A stretch of 64,000 bases of DNA from an uncultured Acidobacteriota bacterium (GTDB taxonomy: Bacteria > Acidobacteriota > UBA6911 > RPQK01 > JAJDTT01). Numbering within the stretch: position 1 is the first letter of the stretch; every line of letters starts with the position of its first letter. The notes below the pieces were generated by a model. That model ran no database searches. It was not told the DNA's origin and saw nothing but the letters and a program-made list of their open reading frames with translations. Made by a program: the position numbers and the translations under genes. The DNA is taken from contig CATOST010000028.1 in the NCBI GenBank assembly GCA_951812665.1, positions 1 through 64,000 on the forward strand, in the 5' to 3' direction. Of this stretch, positions 43,886 through 53,193 are shown one piece after another.

Positions 43886-44677
43886 TCAGTGCCCGGCAAT
43901 GACGTCCTGAAGCTGCTTGCCCTTTTCCTTCCAGAACGAGTAGAGGATCCCCAGGTCGCCGCCGAGAATGAAATGGCGCACGCCCATGTCCAGGTAGGGG
44001 CGGGCGTCCTCGGGTGAATGGATCCCCACCTTCGGGTGAACCCCCATCTTCAGGGAGGTTCGGATCACCCGGTTCCGGGCCGCGGTGATCTCGGGGTCGT
44101 CCCACTGGCCCGGCTTGCCGATGTTCAAGGAGAAATCGGCAGCGCCGAACTGGACCATGTCGATTCCCCCCACGTCCAGGATCGCCTCCAGGTTGTCCAC
44201 CGCGGTCTTCTTCTCGATCATGAGGGCAACGACCGAGTTCTCCAGAATACTCACGTATGCGTCCGGGCCGTCCAGGAAGTACCGGGCCACGCGCCGGTCT
44301 CCATAGCCCTGATGCCCCACCGATCCCGGGGTCTCGGGTTTCATGGCGGCGACGCATTGCCGGGCTTCCTCGGGAGTGCGGACATCGGCGAAGAGCACGT
44401 TCTGGATGCCGGCTCCGATGGCCCGGGCGGCCATGAAGGTCCTGGGCTCCTGGTCGATCTTGATCATGGCGGAGAGATGGGGGAACAATTCCGTGACGCG
44501 GGCGAAGTGGTCCATCCAATGCAGGTCGTAGGGGACGTACTCGGCCTCGAATTCCACGTAGTCGAAGGTTCCGGCGTGTCCCAGCATCTCCACCACGTCG
44601 GGTGAAGAGGTGTAGATGTTGGTGGACACCGTGGTCTCACCGGCGTCGAGCTTCTGGCGCAGTCGGTTGGGTTTCAT
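43886..44677 (-). CDS. HpcH/HpaI aldolase/citrate lyase family protein
   Basis: 263 residues; AAGGAG lies 5 nt before the ATG at 44677. A TIM-barrel class II aldolase relative with AMIKIDQEPRTFMA, metal-binding Glu in LMIEKKTAVDNLEAIL, and metal Asp in VQFGAADFSLNIG. Members cleave or form C-C bonds in 2-keto-3-deoxy sugar acids or hydroxy-keto diacids in the cytoplasm. A partly duplicated copy lies at 39943-40308 beside a mandelate racemase gene, so this gene may have come from the same sugar-acid cluster. It is divergent from the radical SAM gene with little room for promoters. Confidence 0.88.
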   Translation of the reverse strand: MKPNRLRQKLDAGETTVSTNIYTSSPDVVEMLGHAGTFDYVEFEAEYVPYDLHWMDHFARVTELFPHLSAMIKIDQEPRTFMAARAIGAGIQNVLFADVRTPEEARQCVAAMKPETPGSVGHQGYGDRRVARYFLDGPDAYVSILENSVVALMIEKKTAVDNLEAILDVGGIDMVQFGAADFSLNIGKPGQWDDPEITAARNRVIRTSLKMGVHPKVGIHSPEDARPYLDMGVRHFILGGDLGILYSFWKEKGKQLQDVIAGH

Positions 44678-44762
44678 TCAGACTCCTTTTCCGGGGGCAA
44701 GGATGACAGAACAATCTGTCATTATGGTTCCCGCTCTCCAGCGAATTGGACAGAAACGGACC

Positions 44763-45815
44763 ATGCCTTCCGAACCCCTCCGAGGCCGCGGCGCCGCCGA
44801 GAATCCCGCCAATCGTTTCGAGGCGATTCACTACGTTCCCGACCCGGAGGACCAAGAGACCCACCCGGATACCCGTCTCTACCGGGACACGAGCCGGACC
44901 ATCCTGGCCCGGAACCAGAGCCCGGACGTCGGTTTCGAATTCAGCATCAACCCCTACCGGGGCTGCGAGCATGGCTGCAGCTACTGTTACGCCCGCCCCT
45001 ACCACGAATATTTGGGGCTCTCGGCGGGACTGGATTTCGAGACCCGGATCCTGGTCAAGGAGGACGCCCCCCAGTTGCTGCGGCAGGAACTCCTGTCCCC
45101 CAAATGGGAACCGCAGACCATCGCCATCAGCGGCGTCACCGACGCCTATCAGCCCGCGGAACGCCGATTGGGCATCACCCGGGCCTGTTTGGAGGTCCTG
45201 GTGGAGTTCGGCAACCCGGCGGCCGTCGTGACCAAGAACTACCTGGTGACCCGGGATGCCGACCTGCTCTCGGAACTGGCGGAGAAGGACGCGGCCTCGG
45301 TGAATCTTTCCATCACGACCCTGGACCCCAAGCTTCAGAGGTCGATGGAGCCTCGGGCCTCCACCCCGTCGGCACGGTTGGCGGCCGTTCGAGAACTCTC
45401 CGAGCAGGGAATTCCGGTCCGGGTAATGGTGGGTCCCGTCATCCCCGGTCTCACCGACCATGAGATTCCCTCGATTCTGAAGGCGGCCTCCGAGGCGGGG
45501 GCCATCGCGGCCGCCTACATCCTGCTGCGGCTCCCATACGGCGTGAAGGAAATCTTCGAGGCATGGCTGGAACGCTGCTACCCGGAAAGGAAGCAGCGGG
45601 TCCTGAACCGGGTCCGGGAAACACGGGAAGGAAGTCTCTACTCCTCCGAGTTTCACGACCGCATGAAGGGCACCGGCGTCTATGCCCGCCAGATCGGCGA
45701 GCTCTTTCAGGTCACCTGCCGCCGCCTGGGGCTGAATCGTAAGTCCATGGCCCTTTCCACCGCTGCCTTTCGCCGCCCTGGAGAGCACCGCCAACTGGAT
45801 CTGTTTCCCGGTTAG
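44763..45815 (+). CDS. PA0069-type radical SAM protein
   Basis: 350 residues from the ATG at 44763; ATGs at 44703 and 44724 are also in frame, and I chose 44763 because family members begin close to LRGRGAAENPANRFE and because it leaves space for divergent promoters. The cluster-binding motif is CEHGCSYCYARP (CxxxCxYC). GLDFETRILVKEDAPQLLR and IAISGVTDAYQPAERRLGIT are family-typical blocks. Proteins of this group are related to spore photoproduct lyase-like SPL repair enzymes, but their reaction is not established. Cytoplasmic iron-sulfur enzyme. Confidence 0.85.
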   Translation: MPSEPLRGRGAAENPANRFEAIHYVPDPEDQETHPDTRLYRDTSRTILARNQSPDVGFEFSINPYRGCEHGCSYCYARPYHEYLGLSAGLDFETRILVKEDAPQLLRQELLSPKWEPQTIAISGVTDAYQPAERRLGITRACLEVLVEFGNPAAVVTKNYLVTRDADLLSELAEKDAASVNLSITTLDPKLQRSMEPRASTPSARLAAVRELSEQGIPVRVMVGPVIPGLTDHEIPSILKAASEAGAIAAAYILLRLPYGVKEIFEAWLERCYPERKQRVLNRVRETREGSLYSSEFHDRMKGTGVYARQIGELFQVTCRRLGLNRKSMALSTAAFRRPGEHRQLDLFPG

Positions 45816-45881
45816 AACAAACCGACGTTGTGCCGTTCGGTTGAGAAATCCGCACAATACAGAGGAGTGATCCTCACTTGG

Positions 45882-46313
45882 TCACGGCGTCATCACGACG
45901 ATGCCTGGAAGATGGAAGCGCTCGAAATCGGAAACGTTGTAGGTAAGCATCCGGTTTGCGGATGCCTTCTGTGCACACCGCGCATGCAGTGCATCGTAGA
46001 TCACACCGCTTGCGAGCCCCAGTTTGGCGACCTGCCGGAGTACGCTCTGGTAATCATCGACGGTTAGCTCAATCACCGCCAAGCGCTCCGCGAGGCTTTC
46101 CTGGACCAAAGCTCGTGCCTCGTCAGGCAGGACTCGCGTCGGCAACGGCAGGGCGGTCAGCGTCGCATAACACTCAGCCAACGCATGGGTCGAGCAGAAC
46201 CCTTGGTGTTTCCCGCTGGTATACCGGTGAAGCGCGCCGAATGCGGCTTCGTGATTCCCAAGCTGATCGACCACTGCAGTGACCAGTACCGAGGTATCGA
46301 ACAACGTGCGCAT
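45882..46313 (-). CDS. vapC: PIN-domain toxin (VapC family)
   Basis: 143 residues. Its ATG at 46313 overlaps the antitoxin's TGA by one base (TGATG), a translational-coupling arrangement typical of toxin-antitoxin operons. PIN acidic residues are present in LFDTSVLVTA, ALAECYATL, IYDALHARCA and a final NVSDFERF. VapC toxins are Mg-dependent RNases that usually cut tRNA or rRNA; the antitoxin neutralises and autoregulates. Complete, no lesions seen. Confidence 0.9.
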   Translation of the reverse strand: MRTLFDTSVLVTAVVDQLGNHEAAFGALHRYTSGKHQGFCSTHALAECYATLTALPLPTRVLPDEARALVQESLAERLAVIELTVDDYQSVLRQVAKLGLASGVIYDALHARCAQKASANRMLTYNVSDFERFHLPGIVVMTP

Positions 46314-46582
46314 CAATCGGATTCCCTTGGTGGGGTGCGGCGACTGCGTGCGTCTCGTTCAGCACGGATGAACTCCGTGATGTCCAGGGTCGTTCGAGCG
46401 GTACCATGATGCACCAGGATTCCTTTCTTGCGAATCAGCGACGGTGCGGCGCCGATCTTGTGCAGCCTCAGGCCGTTCGCGGTGGCTTCGATCTCTAACT
46501 CCGTCCCGGCCACCAGATTGAAGCGATCACGCAACAACTTCGGCACGACCACTCTTCCGGCCCTGTCAATGGTAATTATCAT
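46313..46582 (-). CDS. vapB: AbrB/SpoVT-type antitoxin (VapB-like)
   Basis: 89 residues. The N-terminal swapped-hairpin DNA-binding domain reads ITIDRAGRVVVPKLLRDRF and LVAGTELEIEATANGLRLH. The C-terminal tail (TTLDITEFIRAERDARSRR) would wrap the toxin. It is first in the two-gene operon and overlaps the toxin start by one base. It is expected to repress its own promoter upstream of 46582, where the DNA turns AT-rich (ATGGTATTAAAAATGG). Confidence 0.88.
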   Translation of the reverse strand: MIITIDRAGRVVVPKLLRDRFNLVAGTELEIEATANGLRLHKIGAAPSLIRKKGILVHHGTARTTLDITEFIRAERDARSRRTPPRESD

Positions 46583-46643
46583 GGCATCATGGTATTAAAA
46601 ATGGCACTTAGCGTCAAGGCGTCATGACAAGGAGGAGGAGAGT

Positions 46644-46663
46644 GGGGGACAAGAATGTCCCCC
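46644..46663. repeat. Family A hairpin
   Basis: GGGGGAC-AAGAAT-GTCCCCC, a perfect 7-bp stem with the AAGAA-type loop of the 19-kb array. It lies between the divergent toxin-antitoxin and cyclase genes. Confidence 0.7.
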
Positions 46664-46730
46664 CTCCTACCGCTCATAGTAGACTGGACGCCGCCGATAC
46701 CGGCTGATTCAAAAGAATGGGAGTACCAGC

Positions 46731-47786
46731 ATGAGCAAACAGCACACCCTCCTCACCGCGTTGATCGGGCTCTTCGCGGCGGCCGTCATGGTCGCCGCCG
46801 TCATGCCGCCCTCGTCACACGCCAAGAAGTGGCAGGCGGGGAAGGGCTGGGGTTGGGTCTGGGGCAAGGACGACGAAGTGGGGGCGCTCAACGAGATGAC
46901 AGACGCCTCCCGGCTCGCCGCACTGAAGCTGGTCCGGGAGGGGAAGGTCTTCGATCTGGGACTGAGCTACGACCGGACGTCCTACAAGTGGCCCGGCCAC
47001 AGTCCGGGGGAGATCATCATGTTCCGGTCTCCCGACGGCGTGAAGAGCCAGCAGGACATTCCGGGGGTGATCCAGGACAACCCGTCGTTGACCGCCTGGC
47101 ACAGTTGCGCGCTCTTCATCAACGACAACGTGGCCACCCAGATCGACGGGCTGGGGCACGCCACCCAGGGGAAGGACAACCACTGGTACAACGGTTTCAA
47201 GGAGTCGGACGCCGCGGGCGATTGGGGCATCCGCAAGTGCGATGCCACCACCATTCCTCCCATCGTGGCCCGCGGGGTCATGATCGACGTCGCCGCCTAC
47301 AAGAGTGTGAAGGCGTTGTCCTCCAACTATGAGATCACTCCGGCGGACCTTCAGGGTGCGCTCAAGAAGCAGGGAACCACTATCCGGTTCGGAGACGTGG
47401 TCCTGGTCCGCACCGGGACCACGCAATTCTGGGGGACGGCCGGATCGGACCACGAGACCGTCGACCGGCATGACTCGGCCGGCATCAACCTGGATTCGGC
47501 CCGCTGGCTGGTGGAGGAGAAGGGAGCCATGATGGTCGGCGGGGACACGAGTGGCGTGGAGTACAAACCCACGGCAGAAGACAACAAGGCCTACCGCGAG
47601 AAGTACGGCTCCTTCATGCCGGTCCACAACTACCTGCTGATTGAGCAGGGAGTTCACATCGCGGAGTTTCACGTTCTGGAGGAGCTCTCGCGCGACCGCG
47701 TCTACGAGTTCACCTACGTCTGCACCGTGAACAAGATCCGGGGCACCGTGGCGGGGTTCGCCCTGCGCCCCATCGCCATCATCTGA
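46731..47786 (+). CDS. Cyclase/kynurenine formamidase-like family protein, exported
   Basis: 351 residues; GGGAG is 7 nt upstream. A signal peptide (TALIGLFAAAVMVAAVMPPS) is followed by the Cyclase (PF04199-type) fold. The usual HxGTHxD metal motif appears as NVATQIDGLGHAT, so the first His and Thr-His positions differ while D and H are kept. YKSVKALSSNYEITPADLQG, FGDVVLVRTGTTQFWG and MPVHNYLLIEQGVHIAEFH are typical later blocks. The family hydrolyses cyclic or amide substrates; the activity of this exported variant is uncertain. It is followed after 25 bp by a glycosidase-like gene, so the two are probably co-transcribed. Confidence 0.8.
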   Translation: MSKQHTLLTALIGLFAAAVMVAAVMPPSSHAKKWQAGKGWGWVWGKDDEVGALNEMTDASRLAALKLVREGKVFDLGLSYDRTSYKWPGHSPGEIIMFRSPDGVKSQQDIPGVIQDNPSLTAWHSCALFINDNVATQIDGLGHATQGKDNHWYNGFKESDAAGDWGIRKCDATTIPPIVARGVMIDVAAYKSVKALSSNYEITPADLQGALKKQGTTIRFGDVVLVRTGTTQFWGTAGSDHETVDRHDSAGINLDSARWLVEEKGAMMVGGDTSGVEYKPTAEDNKAYREKYGSFMPVHNYLLIEQGVHIAEFHVLEELSRDRVYEFTYVCTVNKIRGTVAGFALRPIAII

Positions 47787-47811
47787 GCCTTATCGGGACA
47801 AGGAGAAAGAA

Positions 47812-49389
47812 ATGAGACATCAAGGAACAACGTGGATCATCGGATGGGCTCTGATGCTGGCGGCCGGACCGGCCGCGTCCGGTGCGGGCGCGGGTCTCGC
47901 CGAAATCGGATCCCGGACCCAACTCTTCGTGGACGACTACATGATTCAGCACCTGTCCCACGCCCGTCAGGTGCTCAATCCGGCGCAGAAGCACCCGAAC
48001 AATCCGCTTATCGCCTCCGACCGTCCGTGGGAGGGACACTACCTCGGGCTCAGCCGCGTCTACTACGACGAGGAAGAGGGCGTGTTCAAGATGTGGTACC
48101 GGAGCAACGATGGCTTCAAGGTCAAGAAAGGCGCCGACATCACCGATTACAAGTGGACCGAGAAAGGCGTGGTCCGCGAGAAGGTCCATTCGGCGGAGAG
48201 CTACAGCTTCGAAGGCAACTCCAACGGCGAAGATTGGTTGACCTGTTTCGCCACCTCACGGGACGGTGTGATCTGGGAGAAGCCCAGTCTCGGGAAGGTG
48301 GAATTCAACGGCTCGACCCGCAACAACATCCTGCCCGAGGAGAGCCGGGTCCCCACCTTCCGCGACCCCAATGCCACCGACCCGGCCAAACGGTACGTCA
48401 ACCTCGGCACCCGTCGCGGTCCCTCCGGAAAGCCGGGTTTCCTGCTGGAACTGTACCACTCGCCCGACGGGTTCAACTGGACGCCCTACGAGAACAACCC
48501 GGTCCTGGACACCTCTCCGGAGCCGGGACGTTGGGGACCCACCGTGTTCATGGGATGGGATCCCATCCGCAAGGTGTACGCTGCCCACATCGAGAGCTGC
48601 ATCCACCGCGCGTGTCCGCTGGGGAAACGGCTCATCGGCCGGGCCGAGAGTCCCGACCTGATCAATTGGGGCCGAGACCAATTGATCGTCCTGCCCGACG
48701 AACTGGACCCGCCCGACACCGAGTTCTACGCCATGGCGTCGTTCGACTACGACGGGATCTACCTGTCCATCATCGAGATCTTCCGGACCACCAACACCTG
48801 GCACTACCCCGAGTTGGCCATGAGCCGCGACGGACTCCACTACGAGCGCAACTACCGGGAGCCCTTCATCCGGCTGGGAGACTTCGGGGACTTCGACGAA
48901 TCCACGGTCTACGTCTTTCAGGCCCCCATCGTCCACAAGGACAAGGTCCTGGTCTACTACTACGGCGGGAACTGGCGCGGCGCCGATGCGTTGCATGAAA
49001 AGGGGGACAAGGGCATCTTCGCCATCGGTCTGGCCACCGTGCCCCGGGACGGTTTCGTCTCGGTGGACGCCGGCAAGCTCCATCCCGGACGCCTGGTGAC
49101 CCGGCCCTTCAGCTTCCAGGGAAACGGCCTCTACGTGACCATGGAGGCGGCCAAGCACAACTGGGGCTCCGGCGTTCCCGAGCTTCGGGTGGAGGTCCTG
49201 GACTCCAACCAGCGGCCGATTCCGGGATTTTTGCTGGAAGACTCCGATCCGATCCGGACAAGCGGCCGGCACCGCATGACCTGGCAGGGAAGGAAAGACG
49301 TGGGTGGACTGGAGGGTACGGCCGTACAGCTCAGGTTCCACTTCAAGAACACCAAGCTCTTCTCGTTCCAGTTTCAGGCTGGCAGCTAG
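47812..49389 (+). CDS. Exported five-bladed-propeller glycosidase-like protein (GH32/GH43-like)
   Basis: 525 residues; AAGGAG lies 6 nt before the ATG. Signal peptide TWIIGWALMLAAGPAASGA. It parallels the central-C-terminal part of the 835-residue protein at 16255-18762: LFVDDYMIQH against LFLDDFLID, SDRPWEGHYLGLS against RPWEGHAVMV, ATSRDGVIWEKPSLGKVEF against SSDGVRWTKPDLGLVEF, and a similar C-terminal beta module (LRVEVLDSNQRPIPGFLLED). Second gene of an operon with the cyclase-like protein. A secreted carbohydrate-active role is inferred from the fold; catalytic acids cannot be fixed by eye. Confidence 0.7.
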   Translation: MRHQGTTWIIGWALMLAAGPAASGAGAGLAEIGSRTQLFVDDYMIQHLSHARQVLNPAQKHPNNPLIASDRPWEGHYLGLSRVYYDEEEGVFKMWYRSNDGFKVKKGADITDYKWTEKGVVREKVHSAESYSFEGNSNGEDWLTCFATSRDGVIWEKPSLGKVEFNGSTRNNILPEESRVPTFRDPNATDPAKRYVNLGTRRGPSGKPGFLLELYHSPDGFNWTPYENNPVLDTSPEPGRWGPTVFMGWDPIRKVYAAHIESCIHRACPLGKRLIGRAESPDLINWGRDQLIVLPDELDPPDTEFYAMASFDYDGIYLSIIEIFRTTNTWHYPELAMSRDGLHYERNYREPFIRLGDFGDFDESTVYVFQAPIVHKDKVLVYYYGGNWRGADALHEKGDKGIFAIGLATVPRDGFVSVDAGKLHPGRLVTRPFSFQGNGLYVTMEAAKHNWGSGVPELRVEVLDSNQRPIPGFLLEDSDPIRTSGRHRMTWQGRKDVGGLEGTAVQLRFHFKNTKLFSFQFQAGS

Positions 49390-49401
49390 GAGCTGCCGAG
49401 C

Positions 49402-49575
49402 GGCGGCTTTCTTGCCGTCGACGCCGGCCGGTTTTTCGTAGGGGCGACCCTTCTGGTCGCCCGCCGCAAGCCGGCAAAGCTGCTCCGCCGGTGGTTCCTG
49501 GGCTCCTGGCAAAGGGCTTGGTGGCGGTTTCGCCTGCAGCGACGAAAGAGGGCGCCCACAAGGGGCGCCCCTACG
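49402..49575. repeat. Cluster of family A and family C hairpins
   Basis: 49402-49419 is GGCGGC-TTTCTT-GCCGTC, family A in the reverse orientation. 49442-49462 is GGGCGACC-CTTCT-GGTCGCCC, perfect 8-bp arms (family C). 49549-49570 is GGGCGCCC-ACAA-GGGGCGCCC in the opposite orientation, so GTAGGGGCG and CGCCCCTAC bound the block as inverted ends. The cluster fills the gap between the glycosidase-like gene and the Aas fusion gene. Confidence 0.7.
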
Positions 49576-49608
49576 GGTTTCTCTGACTCGGATGCCACGA
49601 ACGGACGC

Positions 49609-52600
49609 ATGGCAAAGGACGCAAAGGCCGGTCTCAAGTTCCTGCTGATCGCCCAATTCTTCGGGGCCTTCAATGACAACGCCTGGAAACTGATCGTCAC
49701 TTTCCTGGCGATCAAGGCCTCCACGGCGCACCTGACGCCCGGAGGCCCCGAATACCAGTCCGCGGCGCAATTCCAGACCGCCATCGCCTTCTGCGTCCTG
49801 ACCATTCCCCTCATGGTCTTCTCGCTCCCGGCGGGCCTCCTGGCCGACCGGATCAGCAAGAGGTCCGTCATCGTTGCCATGAAGCTGGCGGAAGTCCTGC
49901 TCATGGGCAGCGCGGCACTCGCCCTCTACACGGCCCCCGGCACGACACTGGCTCCGCTGGTGATTCTCGGGCTCATGGGCCTGCAGAGTGCCCTCTTCAG
50001 CCCCGCCAAGTACGGAATCCTCCCCGAGATGTTGCCCCACGACCGGCTCACGGCCGGGAATGCCCACCTGGAAACCTGGACCTTTCTGGCCATCATCCTG
50101 GGCACGGCCTCCGGCGGGCTGCTGCTGGACCTGTCGGGTGAAACAGCTTGGCTTGCGGCGGCGATCCTGGTTCCGGCGGCGGTGGTGGGGCTCCTCATCT
50201 CCTTGCAGCTTCCCAGGGTTCCGGCGGCCCGTTCCGAAGGAAACCTGGGAGAGACCATTCGCACGGCATGGAGAACCATCCGTCGAGAGCGCGTTCTGGG
50301 ACTGGCTGTGGCCGGCTCGGTCGTCTACTGGACCATCGCGAGCCTTCTGGGTCAGGACATCCTGGTCTACGTCAAGTCTGTCTTGGGCCTTTCCGACACG
50401 CATGCAGGAATCCCTCTGGCTCTGTTCGGATTGGGAGTGGGCGGGGGCAGCTTGATCACCGCCCGGCTCTCCCGGGGCAAGGTCGAATACGGCGTGATCC
50501 CACTGGGCGCCATCTTGATGGCGGGGAACTGCGTGCTGATGGTCCTGGTCGTGCCTGGGTTCTACGGGCTGCTGGCCTTTTCCGCCGCCTTGGGCGTGGC
50601 CAGCGGCATGATCATCGTGCCGCTGAACTCCCTGCTCCAATGGCGGGCTCCCGACCAGCATCGGGGGGCCGTCATCGCGCTGGCCAACGTCTGGATCTTT
50701 GCCGGAATAACGGTGGGATCTCTGGGAGCGGCAGGCCTCGCCGCGCTAGGGCTCTCCCCGGTCTCCATCCTGCTGGTGGCGGCGTTGGCGCTCTTGGCGG
50801 GAATGTTCTGGGCCGTCTCCCTGCTTCCCGACGTGCTGCTGCGCCTGCTGCTGGTCCTGGCCACGCACTCCCTGTATCGGCTCCGGGCCGTGGGCCGGGA
50901 ACACGTCCCGGAGAAGGGAGGAGCGCTGCTGGTCCCCAACCACGTCTCCTTCATCGATTTCGTCCTGCTGCTCGCCGTGATCGACCGTCCGATCCGATTT
51001 ATCGTTCATCGAGAATACTATGACCGTTTCTACTTCAAGCCATTTATGAAGTCTTTGGGGTGTATCCCCATCTCCTCCTCCGAGGGTCCGCGGCAGATTC
51101 TACGGGCCCTGAGGGATGCCGGGAGACTCCTGGACCAGGGGGAACTGGTCTGTATCTTCCCCGAGGGACAGATCAGCCGCACCGGCACCCTGCTGCCCTT
51201 CAACCGGGGTCTGGAGCGGATCGTCCGGAACCGGCAGGCGCCTATCATTCCCGTCTACCTGGACCGGATTTGGGGCAGCATCTTCAGTTACGAGCGGAAC
51301 CGGTTCGTCTTCAAGATTCCGCGGGAGATCCCCTATCAGGTCACGTTGGCTTTCGGATCTCCACTGCCTTCGAAGACGGACGTGAGTACGATTCGCCAGG
51401 CCGTCCAGGAGCTCTCCTGTGCCGCATGGAACCGCCGCCAGGACGGCGTTCGTCCCTTGCACCGGGCCATCGTCCGCAAGGCCAGGATCCGCCCTCTGGC
51501 TCTGGCCTACGCCGACGAGAGCCGGCCACGCCTGGTCCGCATCAAGGCCCTGACGGGGGCCGTGGCCCTGGCCCGGGCTCTCAAATCGGAATGGGCCGGC
51601 CAGGAGAGGGTCGGGATCCTCCTGCCGCCCACCGTTGCCGCAGCCTTGGTGAACCTGGCCGCGGCACTGGCCTGCCGGGTGACCGTCAATCTGAACTACA
51701 CCGCAGGCCGCCACGGAATGGAATCGGCCGTCAGTCAATCGGGTCTCAGGACCGTCGTCACGAGCCGTACGTTTCTGCAGAAAGCAGAGCTGACCCCTCC
51801 CGAAAATGTCCGGCTCGTCTACCTGGAGGAACTGGCCGAAGGAATCGGCGCCGGACGACGGGTCACGAGCCTGTTGGCGGCCCTGCTTCTCCCCAGCCGC
51901 TGGTTGGAGAAGCTCTGCGGCGCCGTCCGGGTCCCCGGTCCCCACGACGTCATGACCATCATCTTCAGCAGCGGCAGCACGGGAGAACCCAAGGGAGTGA
52001 TGCTCACCCAGTTCAACCTGGATTCCAACATCGCGGCCATCGAACAGGTTCTCCGTACGAAACCGACAGACCGGGTTCTGGGCATCCTGCCCTTCTTTCA
52101 TTCCTTCGGCTACGTGGTCTTCTGGTTCGCGGCCAAAAAGGGCCTGGCTCTACCCTTGCATCCCAATCCGCTGGACGGCCCGGCAGTAGGCCGGCTGGTA
52201 GAGCGTTACCGGGTGAGCATCATGATGGCCACGCCGACCTTTCTGCGAATCTACATGCGCCTTTGTTCGCCCGGCCAGCTCGGATCGGTGCGGCTGTTGT
52301 TGACCGGGGCGGAGAAGCTGCCGGAAAAGCTGGCCCTGGCTTTCGAACAGCAGTTCGGCTTGCGGCCGCTGGAGGGTTACGGGACCACCGAATGCGCGCC
52401 GGTGATCTCCGTGGGCGTCCCCGACTACCGGGCACCCGGCTTCTTCCAGCCCGGCTCGCGGCCGGGTCACGTGGGGCAGCCGCTGCCGGGAGTGGCAGTG
52501 CGGGTGGTGGAACCGGACAGCTTCGAACCCCTGCCGGCAGGGACTCCCGGCATGCTGCTGGTCAAGGGACCGAACCTGATGCGGGGCTATCTGGGACGGG

Positions 52601-53043
52601 ACGACCTGACCCGGAAGGCGATCCGGGACGGCTGGTATGTGACCGGCGACATCGGCTTGGTGAGCGAGGACGGCTTCGTGAAGATCACCGATCGGCTCTC
52701 CCGCTTCTCCAAGATCGGCGGTGAGATGGTTCCCCACGGCCGGGTTGAGGAACTGTTGCACCAAGCGGCCGAATCAGAAGAGCAGGTCTTCGCCGTCACG
52801 GGAATTCCGGACGAGAAGAAAGGGGAAGCCTTGGCCGTGGTCCACACGTTGGACGATGCCCGGATCGGACCGGTGATGGAGCGGCTCGCCGAGTTGGGGC
52901 TGCCCAATCTCTACATCCCGCGCCGGGACCGTTTCGTCAGGACCGAAAAGCTTCCCCTGCTGGGGACCGGAAAACTGGATCTGAGGGCGGTCAAGCGCCT
53001 CGCCCGCCGGGAGCTGGAGCGGAGTCCTAACAGCCCGTGGTAA
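49609..53043 (+). CDS. aas: Fused lysophospholipid transporter (LplT)-acyltransferase-acyl-ACP synthetase (Aas)
   Basis: 1144 residues in three modules. 1 to about 415 is a 12-TM MFS transporter like LplT (LIAQFFGAFNDNAWKLIVTF, LPAGLLADRISKRSVIVAMK). About 425-620 is a PlsC acyltransferase with NHVSFID (His445, Asp450) and the substrate-binding FPEGQISRTG. About 640-1144 is an AMP-forming acyl-ACP synthetase with the P-loop-like FSSGSTGEPKGVMLT, GYGTTECAPV, and a C-terminal LPLLGTGKLDLRAVK with the catalytic Lys. Together they flip lysophospholipid across the inner membrane and reacylate it. In Escherichia coli LplT and Aas are separate; fused forms are known. The start lacks a clear Shine-Dalgarno. 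Convergent with the purine permease. Confidence 0.93.
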   Translation: MAKDAKAGLKFLLIAQFFGAFNDNAWKLIVTFLAIKASTAHLTPGGPEYQSAAQFQTAIAFCVLTIPLMVFSLPAGLLADRISKRSVIVAMKLAEVLLMGSAALALYTAPGTTLAPLVILGLMGLQSALFSPAKYGILPEMLPHDRLTAGNAHLETWTFLAIILGTASGGLLLDLSGETAWLAAAILVPAAVVGLLISLQLPRVPAARSEGNLGETIRTAWRTIRRERVLGLAVAGSVVYWTIASLLGQDILVYVKSVLGLSDTHAGIPLALFGLGVGGGSLITARLSRGKVEYGVIPLGAILMAGNCVLMVLVVPGFYGLLAFSAALGVASGMIIVPLNSLLQWRAPDQHRGAVIALANVWIFAGITVGSLGAAGLAALGLSPVSILLVAALALLAGMFWAVSLLPDVLLRLLLVLATHSLYRLRAVGREHVPEKGGALLVPNHVSFIDFVLLLAVIDRPIRFIVHREYYDRFYFKPFMKSLGCIPISSSEGPRQILRALRDAGRLLDQGELVCIFPEGQISRTGTLLPFNRGLERIVRNRQAPIIPVYLDRIWGSIFSYERNRFVFKIPREIPYQVTLAFGSPLPSKTDVSTIRQAVQELSCAAWNRRQDGVRPLHRAIVRKARIRPLALAYADESRPRLVRIKALTGAVALARALKSEWAGQERVGILLPPTVAAALVNLAAALACRVTVNLNYTAGRHGMESAVSQSGLRTVVTSRTFLQKAELTPPENVRLVYLEELAEGIGAGRRVTSLLAALLLPSRWLEKLCGAVRVPGPHDVMTIIFSSGSTGEPKGVMLTQFNLDSNIAAIEQVLRTKPTDRVLGILPFFHSFGYVVFWFAAKKGLALPLHPNPLDGPAVGRLVERYRVSIMMATPTFLRIYMRLCSPGQLGSVRLLLTGAEKLPEKLALAFEQQFGLRPLEGYGTTECAPVISVGVPDYRAPGFFQPGSRPGHVGQPLPGVAVRVVEPDSFEPLPAGTPGMLLVKGPNLMRGYLGRDDLTRKAIRDGWYVTGDIGLVSEDGFVKITDRLSRFSKIGGEMVPHGRVEELLHQAAESEEQVFAVTGIPDEKKGEALAVVHTLDDARIGPVMERLAELGLPNLYIPRRDRFVRTEKLPLLGTGKLDLRAVKRLARRELERSPNSPW

Positions 53044-53193
53044 AAGTCATCACGGCATTCGACCGTCCCTGCATCCCGGCGGACGGCGTTGCGATTCGGG
53101 CACATACTCCCGGTATGCACCCGAATCGCGCCTTGTCCGGCGGGCGCAGGAACGGTCTCGGTGCTCGCGGGACTTTCACCACGGACTGCTAAC
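53027..53193. repeat. 167-bp imperfect palindrome between convergent genes
   Basis: Outer arms: CTAACAGCCCGTGGTAAAAG at 53027 pairs with GACTTTCACCACGGACTGCT at 53171 (18 of 21 aligned positions). Middle arms: GACCGTCCCTGC at 53061 with CGCAGGAACGGTC, and CGGCGGAC with GTCCGGCG. Inner arms: GCGATTCGGG at 53091 and CCCGAATCGC at 53119 are exact, enclosing a smaller CATAC/GTATG hairpin. The element contains both stop codons (TAA 53041-53043; the permease stop at 53189-53191). A bidirectional terminator or a small non-autonomous palindromic element is likely. Confidence 0.7.

Noticed and set aside
48256..50661. 801-codon minus-strand frame spanning two genes and the gap between
   Set aside because: Crosses the glycosidase-like and Aas genes and is His/Gln/Asp-rich without any domain.
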